DNA of 64,000 nucleotides from G963663315 sp963663315 (GCA_963663315.1 OY760176.1:2232001-2296000); one strand, 5' to 3'. Positions 17,160 through 25,726 are shown, counted from the first letter of the stretch. Made by a program: numbers and translations. Notes: generated by a model not told the origin, from the letters alone.

Positions 17160-17666
17160 TCAGGAATACATCAGTTCATAGATTGGATAAAACAACGGCT
17201 CAGTCCATGCTTTGGGCAGAGGTATTTTCAGCGCCCACTCAAACAGGCAGAAGATGAATACCGGAACCGCAATCATCAACACAATGGTCAGCAACCAGGT
17301 ATGACGGCCAATGAAACGCAGGTAAAACAGCAGGAAGATCAACAATGATGCGTAAATCCCGACCAGATGAATCCCTGCCAGCAAAAACAGAATCGCACCG
17401 GCAGAAATTCCAACAATCTGCAATGCATCACGGCTGATATAGGGCTCAAGCGAGCGGGATTCAGGTGTGAGTCTACGAAACCAGCGAAATACCGTAGCCA
17501 GGGAGGCCAGCAGCATTCCGGTAGACAACCAGAAAGGCCAGGCTCCAGAGCCAGGACCGCGGTCCTCAATCCAGCCAATATTCAGTTCTGCGCTTTTCAA
17601 CATCAGCGCGATTGAACACAGCGCACAAATGAGCGCCATCGACAACTCAGCAGCCCGTACTGTCAT
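17160..17666 (-). CDS. tctB: Tripartite tricarboxylate transporter, small membrane subunit TctB
   Basis: This 168-aa protein has four hydrophobic helices (roughly residues 7-25, 45-60, 85-120 and 128-150) and the TctB ending 'FEWALKIPLPKAWTEPLF', where the F-x-x-L-x-V/I-P-L-P motif is diagnostic. TctB is the small partner of TctA in the inner membrane. A 200-nt gap with a strong hairpin separates it from tctC upstream. Confidence 0.9.
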   Translation of the reverse strand: MTVRAAELSMALICALCSIALMLKSAELNIGWIEDRGPGSGAWPFWLSTGMLLASLATVFRWFRRLTPESRSLEPYISRDALQIVGISAGAILFLLAGIHLVGIYASLLIFLLFYLRFIGRHTWLLTIVLMIAVPVFIFCLFEWALKIPLPKAWTEPLFYPIYELMYS

Positions 17667-17773
17667 GATTCAACCTCTGGTTTTTCTGACCGACCCCGGA
17701 CTTCAGAAAATCCGATGACAGGTCTGTAAATACGAAATCTGCCGCAATTGGATAGACAGACCTGATGGGATAC

Positions 17774-17800
17774 CTGACGAGGCGCACATCGCCTCGTCAG
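17774..17800 (-). terminator. Intergenic hairpin between tctC and tctB
   Basis: CTGACGAGGCG (17774-17784) and its exact complement (17790-17800) frame a 5-nt loop. The minus-strand transcript would fold into an 11-bp G+C-rich stem directly downstream of tctC. No run of T follows, so it is better seen as a partial terminator or 3' stabiliser that keeps tctC mRNA above that of tctBA. Confidence 0.6.
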
Positions 17801-17866
17801 ACAACCCCAACAATGTCCCGAATGTGTCAGCCCTTAAGTCTGGACGACACATTGGGTGACCAGTAA

Positions 17867-18865
17867 TTACTCGCCGGTAATTGCAGATGAACCCACTGCT
17901 TCAATCAGATTTTTGTGGAGCGCAATCTGATCTTGATGGTAGTTGCCAAGATCGCTACCCGATAACCAGGTATCGCAGGCCAGACCATCGGCCAGGCAAA
18001 ATTGTTGCCATTCTGCAGAATCGAACAGTTGCTTGAAAAGATCGATATAGAAGGACTGAGCTTCAGCCGACATTCCGGGAGGTCCATTGATCGAACGCTG
18101 CATGTAGTATTGCATGTCCACGCCCAACTCTTTCGCGGTGGGGATATCCGGGTATGCCGGAAGTCGTTCTGCCGTGAATTGAACCAGAGGTTTGGTATTC
18201 CCCGCACGATAGAATTCACTTTGCTCAGCCGGATTGTTGACGGTTGAGTCAATGTGCTTACCTACCAGGTTTTTAGCGACCGTTCCGCCGCCAGGGAAGG
18301 GGATATAAGTCACTTCATAACCAAATACCTGTTCCATCATCGCTGTCAGAATGGAATCTTCCTGACCCGTACCTGTACCCCCTACTTTCCATTTGCCATC
18401 TGCCGCTTTTACTGCCGCAATATAGCTGTCCAGATCTGTTATATCGGACATATCGGAGTGAACCCACAACAGGAAGTTATCCACTGCCATGCGCCCGATC
18501 GGGGTAAAGTCGCTGACATCAACGCCAAGCTCCTGCTGGAGGATAGGCGTCGTATAAAAACTGTTGAGCGTAACCAGTACGGTATGATCGTCGCCTGCTT
18601 TATCCTGCAGATAGCGCAGGGCTTCACCACCGGAACCACCAGCCTTGTTTATTGGAATAAACGGACGAGGTGAAAGGTCTTTTGTTTCAATCAACCCCTG
18701 TAGCAGTCGTGCAATCTGATCTGCACCCCCACCTGTGCCTGCCATGATGATCAGCTCAATGGGTTTTTTCGGTTCCCAGGCCGATGCTGATTGGGAATAG
18801 CCGGTACCTGCCCCAACCACTACAAGAATGGCTGCCAGCAGTAAGGCTTTTGCTTGTTTAATCAT
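17867..18865 (-). CDS. tctC: TctC-family periplasmic solute-binding protein
   Basis: This 332-aa protein has a cleavable signal peptide (KQAKALLLAAILVVVGAGTGYSQSASA). The mature part starts WEPKKPIELIIMAGTGGGADQIAR, the Bug/TctC ligand-loop signature. It captures the carboxylate in the periplasm and passes it to TctAB. ATG 18865 with TTGGAG upstream is chosen over longer starts, which lack a signal peptide at their terminus. A palindromic operator-like box lies about 90 nt upstream. The family binds many carboxylates, so the ligand remains open. Confidence 0.9.
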   Translation of the reverse strand: MIKQAKALLLAAILVVVGAGTGYSQSASAWEPKKPIELIIMAGTGGGADQIARLLQGLIETKDLSPRPFIPINKAGGSGGEALRYLQDKAGDDHTVLVTLNSFYTTPILQQELGVDVSDFTPIGRMAVDNFLLWVHSDMSDITDLDSYIAAVKAADGKWKVGGTGTGQEDSILTAMMEQVFGYEVTYIPFPGGGTVAKNLVGKHIDSTVNNPAEQSEFYRAGNTKPLVQFTAERLPAYPDIPTAKELGVDMQYYMQRSINGPPGMSAEAQSFYIDLFKQLFDSAEWQQFCLADGLACDTWLSGSDLGNYHQDQIALHKNLIEAVGSSAITGE

Positions 18866-19192
18866 TATAATCTCCAAAATTTGTTGTCCCGAACACGATC
18901 GCAAGCCTAGGAATCTGCATACAACCTGACGGAAGTAATATTGTTTGGTATCTGGTATACCACACACCAACCCCAAGAATAACCAACCCGATCCTCGTTG
19001 TAAAGCCTTTTCAGGTACAAAATTACATGCCGAGACGGTCAGGCGACATCACCATCGCAGTTTGCCAATGGCATGTCAATACTACTCTATCGAGACTGAC
19101 AAATCCAAATCCGCAGGACTTCCATTGTCCAGACCGGCAGTCCGGCCTCTGGCAAAAGGAACGATTTCGTCAATCCATTGAACCTGTGGATT
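18866..19192. other. Intergenic region upstream of tctC
   Basis: No gene could be supported in these 327 bases. The part next to tctC holds the palindromic TGGTATACCA box and presumably the tctC promoter and leader. The part next to the sucD-like stop shows no clear hairpin. Confidence 0.6.
18953..18962. promoter_or_regulatory. Palindromic GntR operator-like box upstream of tctC
   Basis: TGGTATACCA is a perfect 10-bp palindrome, the kind of short dyad bound by FCD-type GntR proteins. It lies 87 nt before the tctC ATG. A near copy lies before gntR itself, which makes control by the locally encoded regulator likely. Confidence 0.55.
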
Positions 19193-20080
19193 TCAATCTG
19201 TGTTTTTTGATTTCAGTATGTCAAAAATGGTTGCGCCGATATTGACCGGAGATTCAACAACGGTAACTCCGGCCTGGGCAAGCAACGCCATTTTTCCTGC
19301 GGCCGAACCTGCATTATGCTCAATGATCGCACTGGCATGTCCCATACGACGTTCACTCGGGGCATGTTGCCCGGCTATGTACGCAACCACCGGCTTCGAA
19401 CATGAATTTTCCGACAGATACCGTGCTGCCTGCTCTTCCTCTGTTCCTCCGATCTCGCCAATCAGAACTATGCCGTCGGTTTGCGCATCATCATTGAACA
19501 ACTTCAGACAATCGACAAAATTTATGCCATGAACCGGGTCGCCACCAATACCCACACAAGTTGACTGACCCAGCCCCATCGCAGTAGTTTGCGATACCGC
19601 TTCGTAGGTAAGCGTGCTTGAGCGGGAAACCACGCCGACACGCCCGGTCTTGAAAATCTCGGCTGGCATGATGCCAATTCGACAACCATCCGGGGTAATT
19701 ATGCCGGGGCTGTTCGGGCCAATCAATGTGGATTTGCCTTGCTTCAATACGCGGACCACATTGACCATATCGAGTACCGGGATATGCTCACTGATACAGA
19801 CGATCAGCGCCATTTCGGCTTCAATTGCCTCTATCATGGCCGATGCGGCGGATTCCCTTGGCACGAAAATGACGGTTGTATCTGCTTTCGTTTCGGCTTT
19901 CGCCTGTTTTACGCTGTCGAATACCGGTAAACCCAGATGACGGCCTCCTCCCTTGCCCGGCCTGACACCCCCCACCATTCTGGTGCCGGATGAAATCGCA
20001 CGCTCAACATAGAAGGTGGCCTGGTTGCCGGTTATTCCCTGACAGATGACACATGTAGAAGAATCGACCAGAATTGACAT
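19193..20080 (-). CDS. Succinyl-CoA/malate-CoA ligase alpha subunit-like
   Basis: This 295-aa protein has the CoA-binding N-terminal fold ('DSSTCVICQGITGNQ', 'SSGTRMVGGVRPGKGG'), the 'LIGPNSPGIITP' segment, and 'GIGGDPVHGINFVDCLKLF'. The phospho-histidine is in RRMGHASAII (usual GHAGAI). The usual SRSGTLTYE is SRSSTLTYE here. It pairs with the beta subunit 3 nt upstream. The pair should make an acyl-CoA from a dicarboxylate using ATP or GTP. Given the position before tctC in the island, a dedicated CoA ligase (for example for malate or another hydroxy acid) is as likely as the citric-acid-cycle enzyme. Confidence 0.82.
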   Translation of the reverse strand: MSILVDSSTCVICQGITGNQATFYVERAISSGTRMVGGVRPGKGGGRHLGLPVFDSVKQAKAETKADTTVIFVPRESAASAMIEAIEAEMALIVCISEHIPVLDMVNVVRVLKQGKSTLIGPNSPGIITPDGCRIGIMPAEIFKTGRVGVVSRSSTLTYEAVSQTTAMGLGQSTCVGIGGDPVHGINFVDCLKLFNDDAQTDGIVLIGEIGGTEEEQAARYLSENSCSKPVVAYIAGQHAPSERRMGHASAIIEHNAGSAAGKMALLAQAGVTVVESPVNIGATIFDILKSKNTD

Positions 20081-20083
20081 GGG

Positions 20084-21379
20084 TTAACCGTATTTCTTGC
20101 CGGTCAGCAGCATTTTAAGTCGCTTGGCAAAGAAAATGCTTTTTGTTTGCTGCAGCCGTTTGTTTTTTGAACCTGCGGCTGCCGCAATATCAACCGCTTT
20201 TTGCGCAGCCTGGGCCATGTTTTCGGCAAGAAATACCTGCGGCATGGTTTCCTTTAACCGTCGTCTGGCCAAATCCGCATTGGTGCCCGAAAACCGAACG
20301 ACCACAGGAATCCTGATGGGTGTTGACCGATTAATCAGTAAAAGTGCATCGGCGATCGTATCGCATCGCATTATTCCGCCACCAAACACATTTATCAGCA
20401 GACAGTCAGCAGACGGGTTGCCCAGAATCTGTTCAATCGCACTGCGACTGCGTGCAATCTTTGAATCCGGCGGCAAATCGAGAAAGTTTGCTGACTTGCC
20501 ATCAAGATATTTGATGGCATCAATCGTCGCCATCGACAACCCCGCTCCGACTGCCAGACAACCGATATTTCCATCCATCCTGAAATAGTTGAAACCATGC
20601 TTGCTGGCCTGCAATCGATCATCCGGCCGATATTCATCCTGCGCCAGATATCGGTTTCCCAGTTGCCGGAACATCGCATTGTCATCCAGCACAATCTTTG
20701 CATCCAAGGCGATCAACTCCCCACCCGCGACAGCCAGGGGATTGATCTCGATCAAACTCGCATCCCGGCCAATAAACAGGCTGTGGATTTTATGCACAAT
20801 CTGTTTTGCCTGATCAGCCAGTTTGTCTGTCAGGTTGAGATTCCCGGCAAGTGTTTCCAGTTGCGCTTGTGTCGCACCGGCATCATCTTCAATGACCAGC
20901 TTGTAAATCGATTCCGGTACCTGTGCTGCAACCGATTCAATATCAGATCCGCCGTGGTTTGAATACAGCAGGACCACTTTCCCAAGTTTCGCATCTACCA
21001 GCATCGCCATCGAAAGCTCGCGCTCGAAGTCCAGCACCTTTTCCAGATAAACCCGCTCAACGACTGCGCCTTCTTCGCCGGTTTGTACTGTCTTCAATGT
21101 ATTTCCCAGCATCGCATTGACATACGGGTGAACCTCCAGATGATTATTCACCTGATGCACGCCACCTGCGAGATTCAAATCCTGAGGCCAGTCTGTATTT
21201 ACAAAAGACCCTCGAGCGCGGCCGCTGGAGAGGACCTGCGCCTTGATCATCCAGCGTTCGCCGCCGAGGCGTGTCGCGACTTCTTCGGCCTGTTCGGGAG
21301 TAGTCGCAATTTCTCCCGGGGGAATCAGGATTCCAGCCTCTGCCAGGAGGCGCTTGCCGTGGTATTCGTATAAGTTCAA
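20084..21379 (-). CDS. Succinyl-CoA/malate-CoA ligase beta subunit-like
   Basis: The 431-aa protein opens MNLYEYHGKRLLAEAGI, the beta-subunit ATP-grasp start. It has 'SSGRARGSF', 'SLIEINPLAVAGG' with the metal-binding ELNPL-type motif, 'LDAKIVLDDNA' and 'INVFGGGIMRCDTIA'. Two deviations stand out. The usual GGGATKE loop after NFLD is replaced by LPPDSKIAR, and the C-terminus carries an extra basic tail of about 25 residues. A TTG start is required to keep the conserved MN N-terminus. Together with the 3-nt-spaced alpha subunit it forms an ADP-forming acyl-CoA synthetase, possibly with a changed substrate. Confidence 0.82.
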   Translation of the reverse strand: MNLYEYHGKRLLAEAGILIPPGEIATTPEQAEEVATRLGGERWMIKAQVLSSGRARGSFVNTDWPQDLNLAGGVHQVNNHLEVHPYVNAMLGNTLKTVQTGEEGAVVERVYLEKVLDFERELSMAMLVDAKLGKVVLLYSNHGGSDIESVAAQVPESIYKLVIEDDAGATQAQLETLAGNLNLTDKLADQAKQIVHKIHSLFIGRDASLIEINPLAVAGGELIALDAKIVLDDNAMFRQLGNRYLAQDEYRPDDRLQASKHGFNYFRMDGNIGCLAVGAGLSMATIDAIKYLDGKSANFLDLPPDSKIARSRSAIEQILGNPSADCLLINVFGGGIMRCDTIADALLLINRSTPIRIPVVVRFSGTNADLARRRLKETMPQVFLAENMAQAAQKAVDIAAAAGSKNKRLQQTKSIFFAKRLKMLLTGKKYG

Positions 21380-21438
21380 GAAAATTCCCGGTACAGATAA
21401 ACGCTAAGTCGAGTCACAGTCGATATCATCCGCCAATA

Positions 21439-22419
21439 CTAAACCAAAAGAACAATTTTTCCAAAATGACTGCTCGCTTCCATGGCCCGATGTGCCTCGG
21501 CAGCCCTCTGCAATGGATAAACATCAGACACAAGAGGCGTGATTTTCTCTTCGGCCATCATCGGCAGGACCGTGTTTGCAAATTCAGCAATGATCGCGGC
21601 TTTTTCAGCTAATGGCCGGGAGCGCAGCACAGAACCGATGATTCTCTGTCGCTTTACCATCACCAATGCCATATTGAGTTCGGCTGATCTGCCGCCGAGA
21701 ATGCCGATCACCATCAGCGTTCCGCCGACGCCTAAGGATTTCAGATTGGCCGACAGATACGGCCCTCCAATATGATCCAGAATTACATTGACCCCCCGTT
21801 TTTCAGTTCGCTCCCTTACCTTGTCGGCAAATGATTCGGTTTTATAGTCGATAACAAAGTGGGCGCCGAGCTCTTTCACTCTTTCAACCTTACCCGTAGA
21901 TGCAGTCACAATAATATCAGTATCAGGTGTCAATGCCTGGCAGAGTTGAATTGCAGCAGTATTCACTCCTCCACCCCCTCCATGCAGCAACACCGACTGA
22001 TTATTGCCGAGTCCGCCGATCATGAATATATTGAGGTAAGCGGTCAAATAGGTTTCGCAAATACAGGCAGCCTGAACGAAGTCCATATTTTCAGGTATCG
22101 CCATAGCATGGTCGGCATGGGCTGTGGCGAACTCCGCATACCCGCCGCCGCCGATCAACGCCATTACCCGATCTCCAACCTTCCATCGGGATACATCCTT
22201 ACCCGTTGCCGCCACGGTTCCGGCAACTTCGAGGCCGAGGATTTCCGAATCCCCTTCTGGTGGTGCGTAATTACCCTGGCGCTGAATCACATCCGGTCGA
22301 TTGACCGATGTGGCCACGACCTTGATCAAAATCCGGCTATCCTCCGGTGTTGGCATATCGGTATCACCGAACTCCATCATTTCCGGACCACCGAAACCTT
22401 TCAGTAATATTGCTTTCAT
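21439..22419 (-). CDS. NAD(P)H:quinone oxidoreductase, zinc-independent MDR family
   Basis: This 326-aa medium-chain dehydrogenase starts MKAILLKGFGGPE and has the GroES-like half with 'SVNRPDVIQRQGNYAPP', 'GLEVAGTV' and 'WKVGDRVMAL', then a Rossmann half with 'LLHGGGGGVNTAAIQL'. The catalytic zinc ligands of alcohol dehydrogenases are absent, so it fits the quinone reductase/crotonyl-CoA-type branch. It is the first gene of the minus-strand run, 59 nt before the sucC-like gene. Its link to the island is by position only. Confidence 0.85.
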   Translation of the reverse strand: MKAILLKGFGGPEMMEFGDTDMPTPEDSRILIKVVATSVNRPDVIQRQGNYAPPEGDSEILGLEVAGTVAATGKDVSRWKVGDRVMALIGGGGYAEFATAHADHAMAIPENMDFVQAACICETYLTAYLNIFMIGGLGNNQSVLLHGGGGGVNTAAIQLCQALTPDTDIIVTASTGKVERVKELGAHFVIDYKTESFADKVRERTEKRGVNVILDHIGGPYLSANLKSLGVGGTLMVIGILGGRSAELNMALVMVKRQRIIGSVLRSRPLAEKAAIIAEFANTVLPMMAEEKITPLVSDVYPLQRAAEAHRAMEASSHFGKIVLLV

Positions 22420-22659
22420 TTTGTCATTGATATCTTTTGTGCCACCCGGCCCCCGGTCTCACCTGGCCCCTGCGGGTAGACAGGCTGCGGGGATTGTGGG
22501 TCGACCTGGCTGGTATGATTGGTAACATTTCGATATGATTCATCATTATATGGAAATACTGTCAACAAAAGGAAGGTCAAGACCACATTAGCCATCGGAA
22601 TTTCCTGGAGAGCCCTGTTGAGTCGATTTGTACCCCGCTTTCTACAAGGAGTCGAAGGC

Positions 22660-23877
22660 ATGCTGGTACTGATGGCCTGCGCCATGGCGGTCAGTTTGTA
22701 CGGCTGGTTTACGTTATTGAATAACTTTGTCGTAGAGCGTGCGGCTTTTACCGGCAGGGAAATCGGATTCCTGCAATCCATTCGGGAAGTACCGGGGTTC
22801 CTGTCTTTTCTGGCCATATTTTTACTTCCCTTCATGCGCGAACAGAACCTGGCATACGCCTCTTTGGCCATGCTCGGCATCGGCACGGCAATCACCGGAT
22901 TTTTTCCCACTGAACTTGCGCTCTACGCCACCACGTTTTTGATGTCCATGGGGTTTCACTACTATGAAACGATGAATCAATCGCTGACACTGCAAATGGT
23001 AGACAAGTCAGAGACACCGGTTCATCTGGCCAGACAATTAAAATCGTCATCCATTGGGACGCTTGCCATATTCATTGTCATTATCCTGTGTTTTGATCAC
23101 AAAGCGTTCATGGCAATTCTGCGGGTATTTGGAATCGAAACAGCATTCCAGGGATTTACCCTCGGCTTTGCCCCGATTTACCTGATCGCCGGAACTTTTA
23201 CTTTTGCAGTGGCCGTCTTTTGCAAACTCTATTATCCCCACTACGAATCCCGTGAAGTACAACACAAATCTCTTTTCCTGCGGCAACGCTACTGGCTTTA
23301 CTATGCCCTCACTTTCATGGGCGGGGCACGTCGGCAGATATTCATGGTGTTCGCCGCATTCCTCATGGTCGAGAAGTTTGGCTATAACGTGACATCCATT
23401 ACCCTGCTTTATCTGGTAAACCTGCTCGCAAATATCTGGATCGCCCCCTATGTCGGTCGGTTCATCCAGAGACTGGGAGAAAGAAGGGCGCTGATTATTG
23501 AATATGTTGGCCTGATTGCCATTTTTGCAGGCTACGCCATTGTCAGTGACCACAGAATTGCGGCCGGGTTATATGTGCTGGATCACTTGTTTTTCGCTTT
23601 TGCCATCGCCATCAAAACCTACTTCCAGAAAATTGCCGACCCGAGGGACATTGCCTCCACCGCAGGGGTCAGCTTCACCATCAACCATATTGCAGCAGTC
23701 GCCATTCCTGCACTATTCGGTTTGATCTGGATTGACGACCCCGGTCTGGTGTTTTACATCGGCTCCGCCATGGCCGTCATCTCACTGCTGCTGGCATTGA
23801 TGATTCCAGTCAACCCCAGACCGGGCAGAGAAACCACAATAAGCCAGACAGAACCTGTTCTTCAACCCCCGATATAG
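22660..23877 (+). CDS. MFS transporter
   Basis: This is a hydrophobic protein of about 405 aa with some twelve membrane helices, typical of the major facilitator superfamily. A conserved-looking 'NHIAAVAIPALFGLIW' helix lies near the end. ATG 22660 is chosen for its AAGGAG site nine bases upstream. The frame is open upstream to a TTG at 22519, so a longer, basic N-terminus is possible. The 3' end overlaps the convergent moaA by 16 nt. The substrate is unknown. Confidence 0.78.
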   Translation: MLVLMACAMAVSLYGWFTLLNNFVVERAAFTGREIGFLQSIREVPGFLSFLAIFLLPFMREQNLAYASLAMLGIGTAITGFFPTELALYATTFLMSMGFHYYETMNQSLTLQMVDKSETPVHLARQLKSSSIGTLAIFIVIILCFDHKAFMAILRVFGIETAFQGFTLGFAPIYLIAGTFTFAVAVFCKLYYPHYESREVQHKSLFLRQRYWLYYALTFMGGARRQIFMVFAAFLMVEKFGYNVTSITLLYLVNLLANIWIAPYVGRFIQRLGERRALIIEYVGLIAIFAGYAIVSDHRIAAGLYVLDHLFFAFAIAIKTYFQKIADPRDIASTAGVSFTINHIAAVAIPALFGLIWIDDPGLVFYIGSAMAVISLLLALMIPVNPRPGRETTISQTEPVLQPPI

Positions 23878-24887
23878 GACATTTCCACTTTCCGGGAATG
23901 ACTATGTTCAAGATCAGTTGATGTCAACTGGCTTCTGAGCATCGAATACTGATCTTCCCGATTCAGCCATATTGCTTCGATTCGCTGCCTGATTCCGGAA
24001 TCTGAATCTTCGGTGGCGAGCAGCCCTTTCAAATCGTAACCGGATGTTGCAAACAGACAGGTAAACAACTCTCCAATGGCAGAAAGCCTTGCTCTGACAC
24101 AGTGATTGCAGAAAGGTTGGGTGATTGAAGAAATAACACCGATCTCACCTGAGCCATCGGTAAATCGCCACCTCTTTGCAACTTCAGATCTGGAATTCAG
24201 ATCTATCGGTTCGATCGGATATCTGGATTGAATCAGATCAATAATTTGATTGGCGCCATAAACGTTGTCAAGCCGCCATTGATTATGATTCCCCACATCC
24301 ATGAATTCGATAAAACGTAAAATCACGCCTGTTCCCTTGAAACGATCAACCATGGGTAATATGTCAGGGACGTTGATATCCTTTTGCACCACCATATTCA
24401 CCTTCACCGTATCAAAACCGGCATTTATTGCACTATCCACTCCCCGCAGAACATCTTCCATCGGGTAGGGAATCTGGTTGATGCGCTGATAAATTTCCGG
24501 CGTGAGTGCGTCCAGACTGACGTTGATACGTTTAACTCCAGCCTGCCTGAGTGATTGCGCTCGCGATGCGCTCAACAGCGAAGCATTTGTAGTAATCGCG
24601 ATATCCCTGATTCCATCCACCCTGTGAATCTTTTCAACCAGCGCCTCCAGATCCTTTCTCAATAGAGGCTCTCCACCGGTCAGCCGGATTTTTTCGACAC
24701 CCAGACTGGCAAATACCCTGACCAGTCTTTCGATTTCCTCGTAGCTCAACAGTGTGCTCTTTTTCAAAAATTGGTAGCCTTTGCCAAAAACATCTTTCGG
24801 CATGCAGTAACCACAGCGAAAATTGCACCGGTCTGTAACCGAAATGCGTAAATCATGCAGCGGTCGATGGAGCTTGTCTTTGGGCAC
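23862..24887 (-). CDS. moaA: GTP 3',8-cyclase MoaA
   Basis: The protein of about 341 aa starts molybdopterin/tungstopterin synthesis by rearranging GTP. It has the radical-SAM motif CNFRCGYC, the SAM-binding 'IRLTGGEPLLR' strand, a C-terminal 4Fe-4S motif around 'CNHCVRARLSAIGELFTCLF', and the GG C-terminus (MSYIGG) that MoaA needs. GTG 24887 is preferred because a GGGGGG tract lies just upstream inside the end of the MoaD-like gene. A TTG at 24917 would overlap that gene. It is the last gene of the AOR operon, so a dedicated cofactor supply is likely. Confidence 0.93.
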   Translation of the reverse strand: MPKDKLHRPLHDLRISVTDRCNFRCGYCMPKDVFGKGYQFLKKSTLLSYEEIERLVRVFASLGVEKIRLTGGEPLLRKDLEALVEKIHRVDGIRDIAITTNASLLSASRAQSLRQAGVKRINVSLDALTPEIYQRINQIPYPMEDVLRGVDSAINAGFDTVKVNMVVQKDINVPDILPMVDRFKGTGVILRFIEFMDVGNHNQWRLDNVYGANQIIDLIQSRYPIEPIDLNSRSEVAKRWRFTDGSGEIGVISSITQPFCNHCVRARLSAIGELFTCLFATSGYDLKGLLATEDSDSGIRQRIEAIWLNREDQYSMLRSQLTSTDLEHSHSRKVEMSYIGG

Positions 24888-24892
24888 AGCGG

Positions 24893-25141
24893 TCAACCCC
24901 CCTGAATCGCGGGCCAAACCGTTAATACATCACCTTCTTCAAGGCTTTTATCCCTGTCCTCTCCGGGCAGAAACACGCCATTTCGGATCATCGTTCGAAC
25001 CTCTGCATCAGGCACATTAAACCGCTGCAGGACCTGATTCGGTGTGATTGAACCGGATTCGTCCAGTTGTATGGCATTTCCTTCAATGTTTTTTGGCAGA
25101 TACTCCATCAGACTGGAGAATAATTTTACCGTGATTTTCAT
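24893..25141 (-). CDS. MoaD/ThiS-like ubiquitin-fold sulfur carrier (second copy)
   Basis: This 82-aa protein starts MKITVKLFSSLMEYLP and ends WPAIQGG. The beta-grasp fold and C-terminal GG tail are those of MoaD/ThiS carriers, whose last glycine is adenylated and thiocarboxylated. It would donate sulfur for the dithiolene of the pterin cofactor. It differs clearly from the other MoaD-like protein in this operon. Its stop lies 5 nt before the moaA GTG. Confidence 0.85.
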   Translation of the reverse strand: MKITVKLFSSLMEYLPKNIEGNAIQLDESGSITPNQVLQRFNVPDAEVRTMIRNGVFLPGEDRDKSLEEGDVLTVWPAIQGG

Positions 25142-25163
25142 TTTATCTTGCCCGGGGCCCCCT

Positions 25164-25481
25164 CTATCCGCCGCCGCGATGCAGGTATTTATTAAATCTT
25201 TCGAGAAATTCATTACGCTCGGTTCGCGAAAAATTATCGAACTCTATTCTAACATCCACAACCGGTAGTTTCAGTGAAGCAATGCGGCGAATTTTTTCCT
25301 CACCCAGGGTCAGGCGTGCCGTTCTTTTGTCCCGCGTAATGCTGAATCTGCACTCACCTTGCCTTGCAGCCTTATCCTTTGAAACTCTGTAGGGCACGAC
25401 TGCGGAGCCCAGGCTTTTAATCAATTCGAGATGAGTAAAGCCCATCTGCGCCGAGTAATCAAACCCTTCTGTTTTACTCAT
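25164..25481 (-). CDS. Unknown 105-aa protein in the AOR operon
   Basis: I do not recognise this protein. It starts MSKTEGFDYSAQMG and overlaps the stop of the upstream MoaD-like gene (ATGA), so it is co-translated. It is basic, has no membrane segment and no cysteine pair, and ends FNKYLHRGGG. That glycine tail is reminiscent of the MoaD/ThiS C-termini on either side, but the body does not look like a beta-grasp fold. The position between two sulfur carriers suggests a role in cofactor assembly, for example as an adaptor. That is inference only. Confidence 0.75.
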   Translation of the reverse strand: MSKTEGFDYSAQMGFTHLELIKSLGSAVVPYRVSKDKAARQGECRFSITRDKRTARLTLGEEKIRRIASLKLPVVDVRIEFDNFSRTERNEFLERFNKYLHRGGG

Positions 25482-25726
25482 CCTCCGGCAACCGGAGGCC
25501 ATATAGCAACGGTGTCATCCGGTTTCAGTGGAATATCCCTGTCAACCTCATTCAGATACACCCCATTCAACAATACCAGGTGAACTTCGCAGCGAGGTAC
25601 GAAATGTTGATCGATCAGTTGATTCGGTGTCGTGTTATCGTCCACTTCCAGAACAACCACATTCTTTACCGCATTTGCTGGCAAATAACCCGACAAGGTT
25701 GCGAACAGCTTGAAAGTAACCTGCAT
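25478..25726 (-). CDS. MoaD/ThiS-like ubiquitin-fold sulfur carrier (first copy)
   Basis: This 82-aa beta-grasp protein starts MQVTFKLFATLSGYLP and ends WPPVAGG, with the terminal GG that is activated in sulfur carriers. ATG 25726 has GAGG nine bases upstream. The gene lies between the FAD subunit of the AOR and the unknown 105-aa gene. Such moaD-like genes accompany AOR genes in Aromatoleum and other proteobacteria and probably serve tungstopterin synthesis. Confidence 0.87.
   Translation of the reverse strand: MQVTFKLFATLSGYLPANAVKNVVVLEVDDNTTPNQLIDQHFVPRCEVHLVLLNGVYLNEVDRDIPLKPDDTVAIWPPVAGG

Noticed and set aside
23047..23553. Open frame of 168 codons opposite the MFS gene
   Set aside because: It is the complement of membrane-helix coding sequence and has no independent support.
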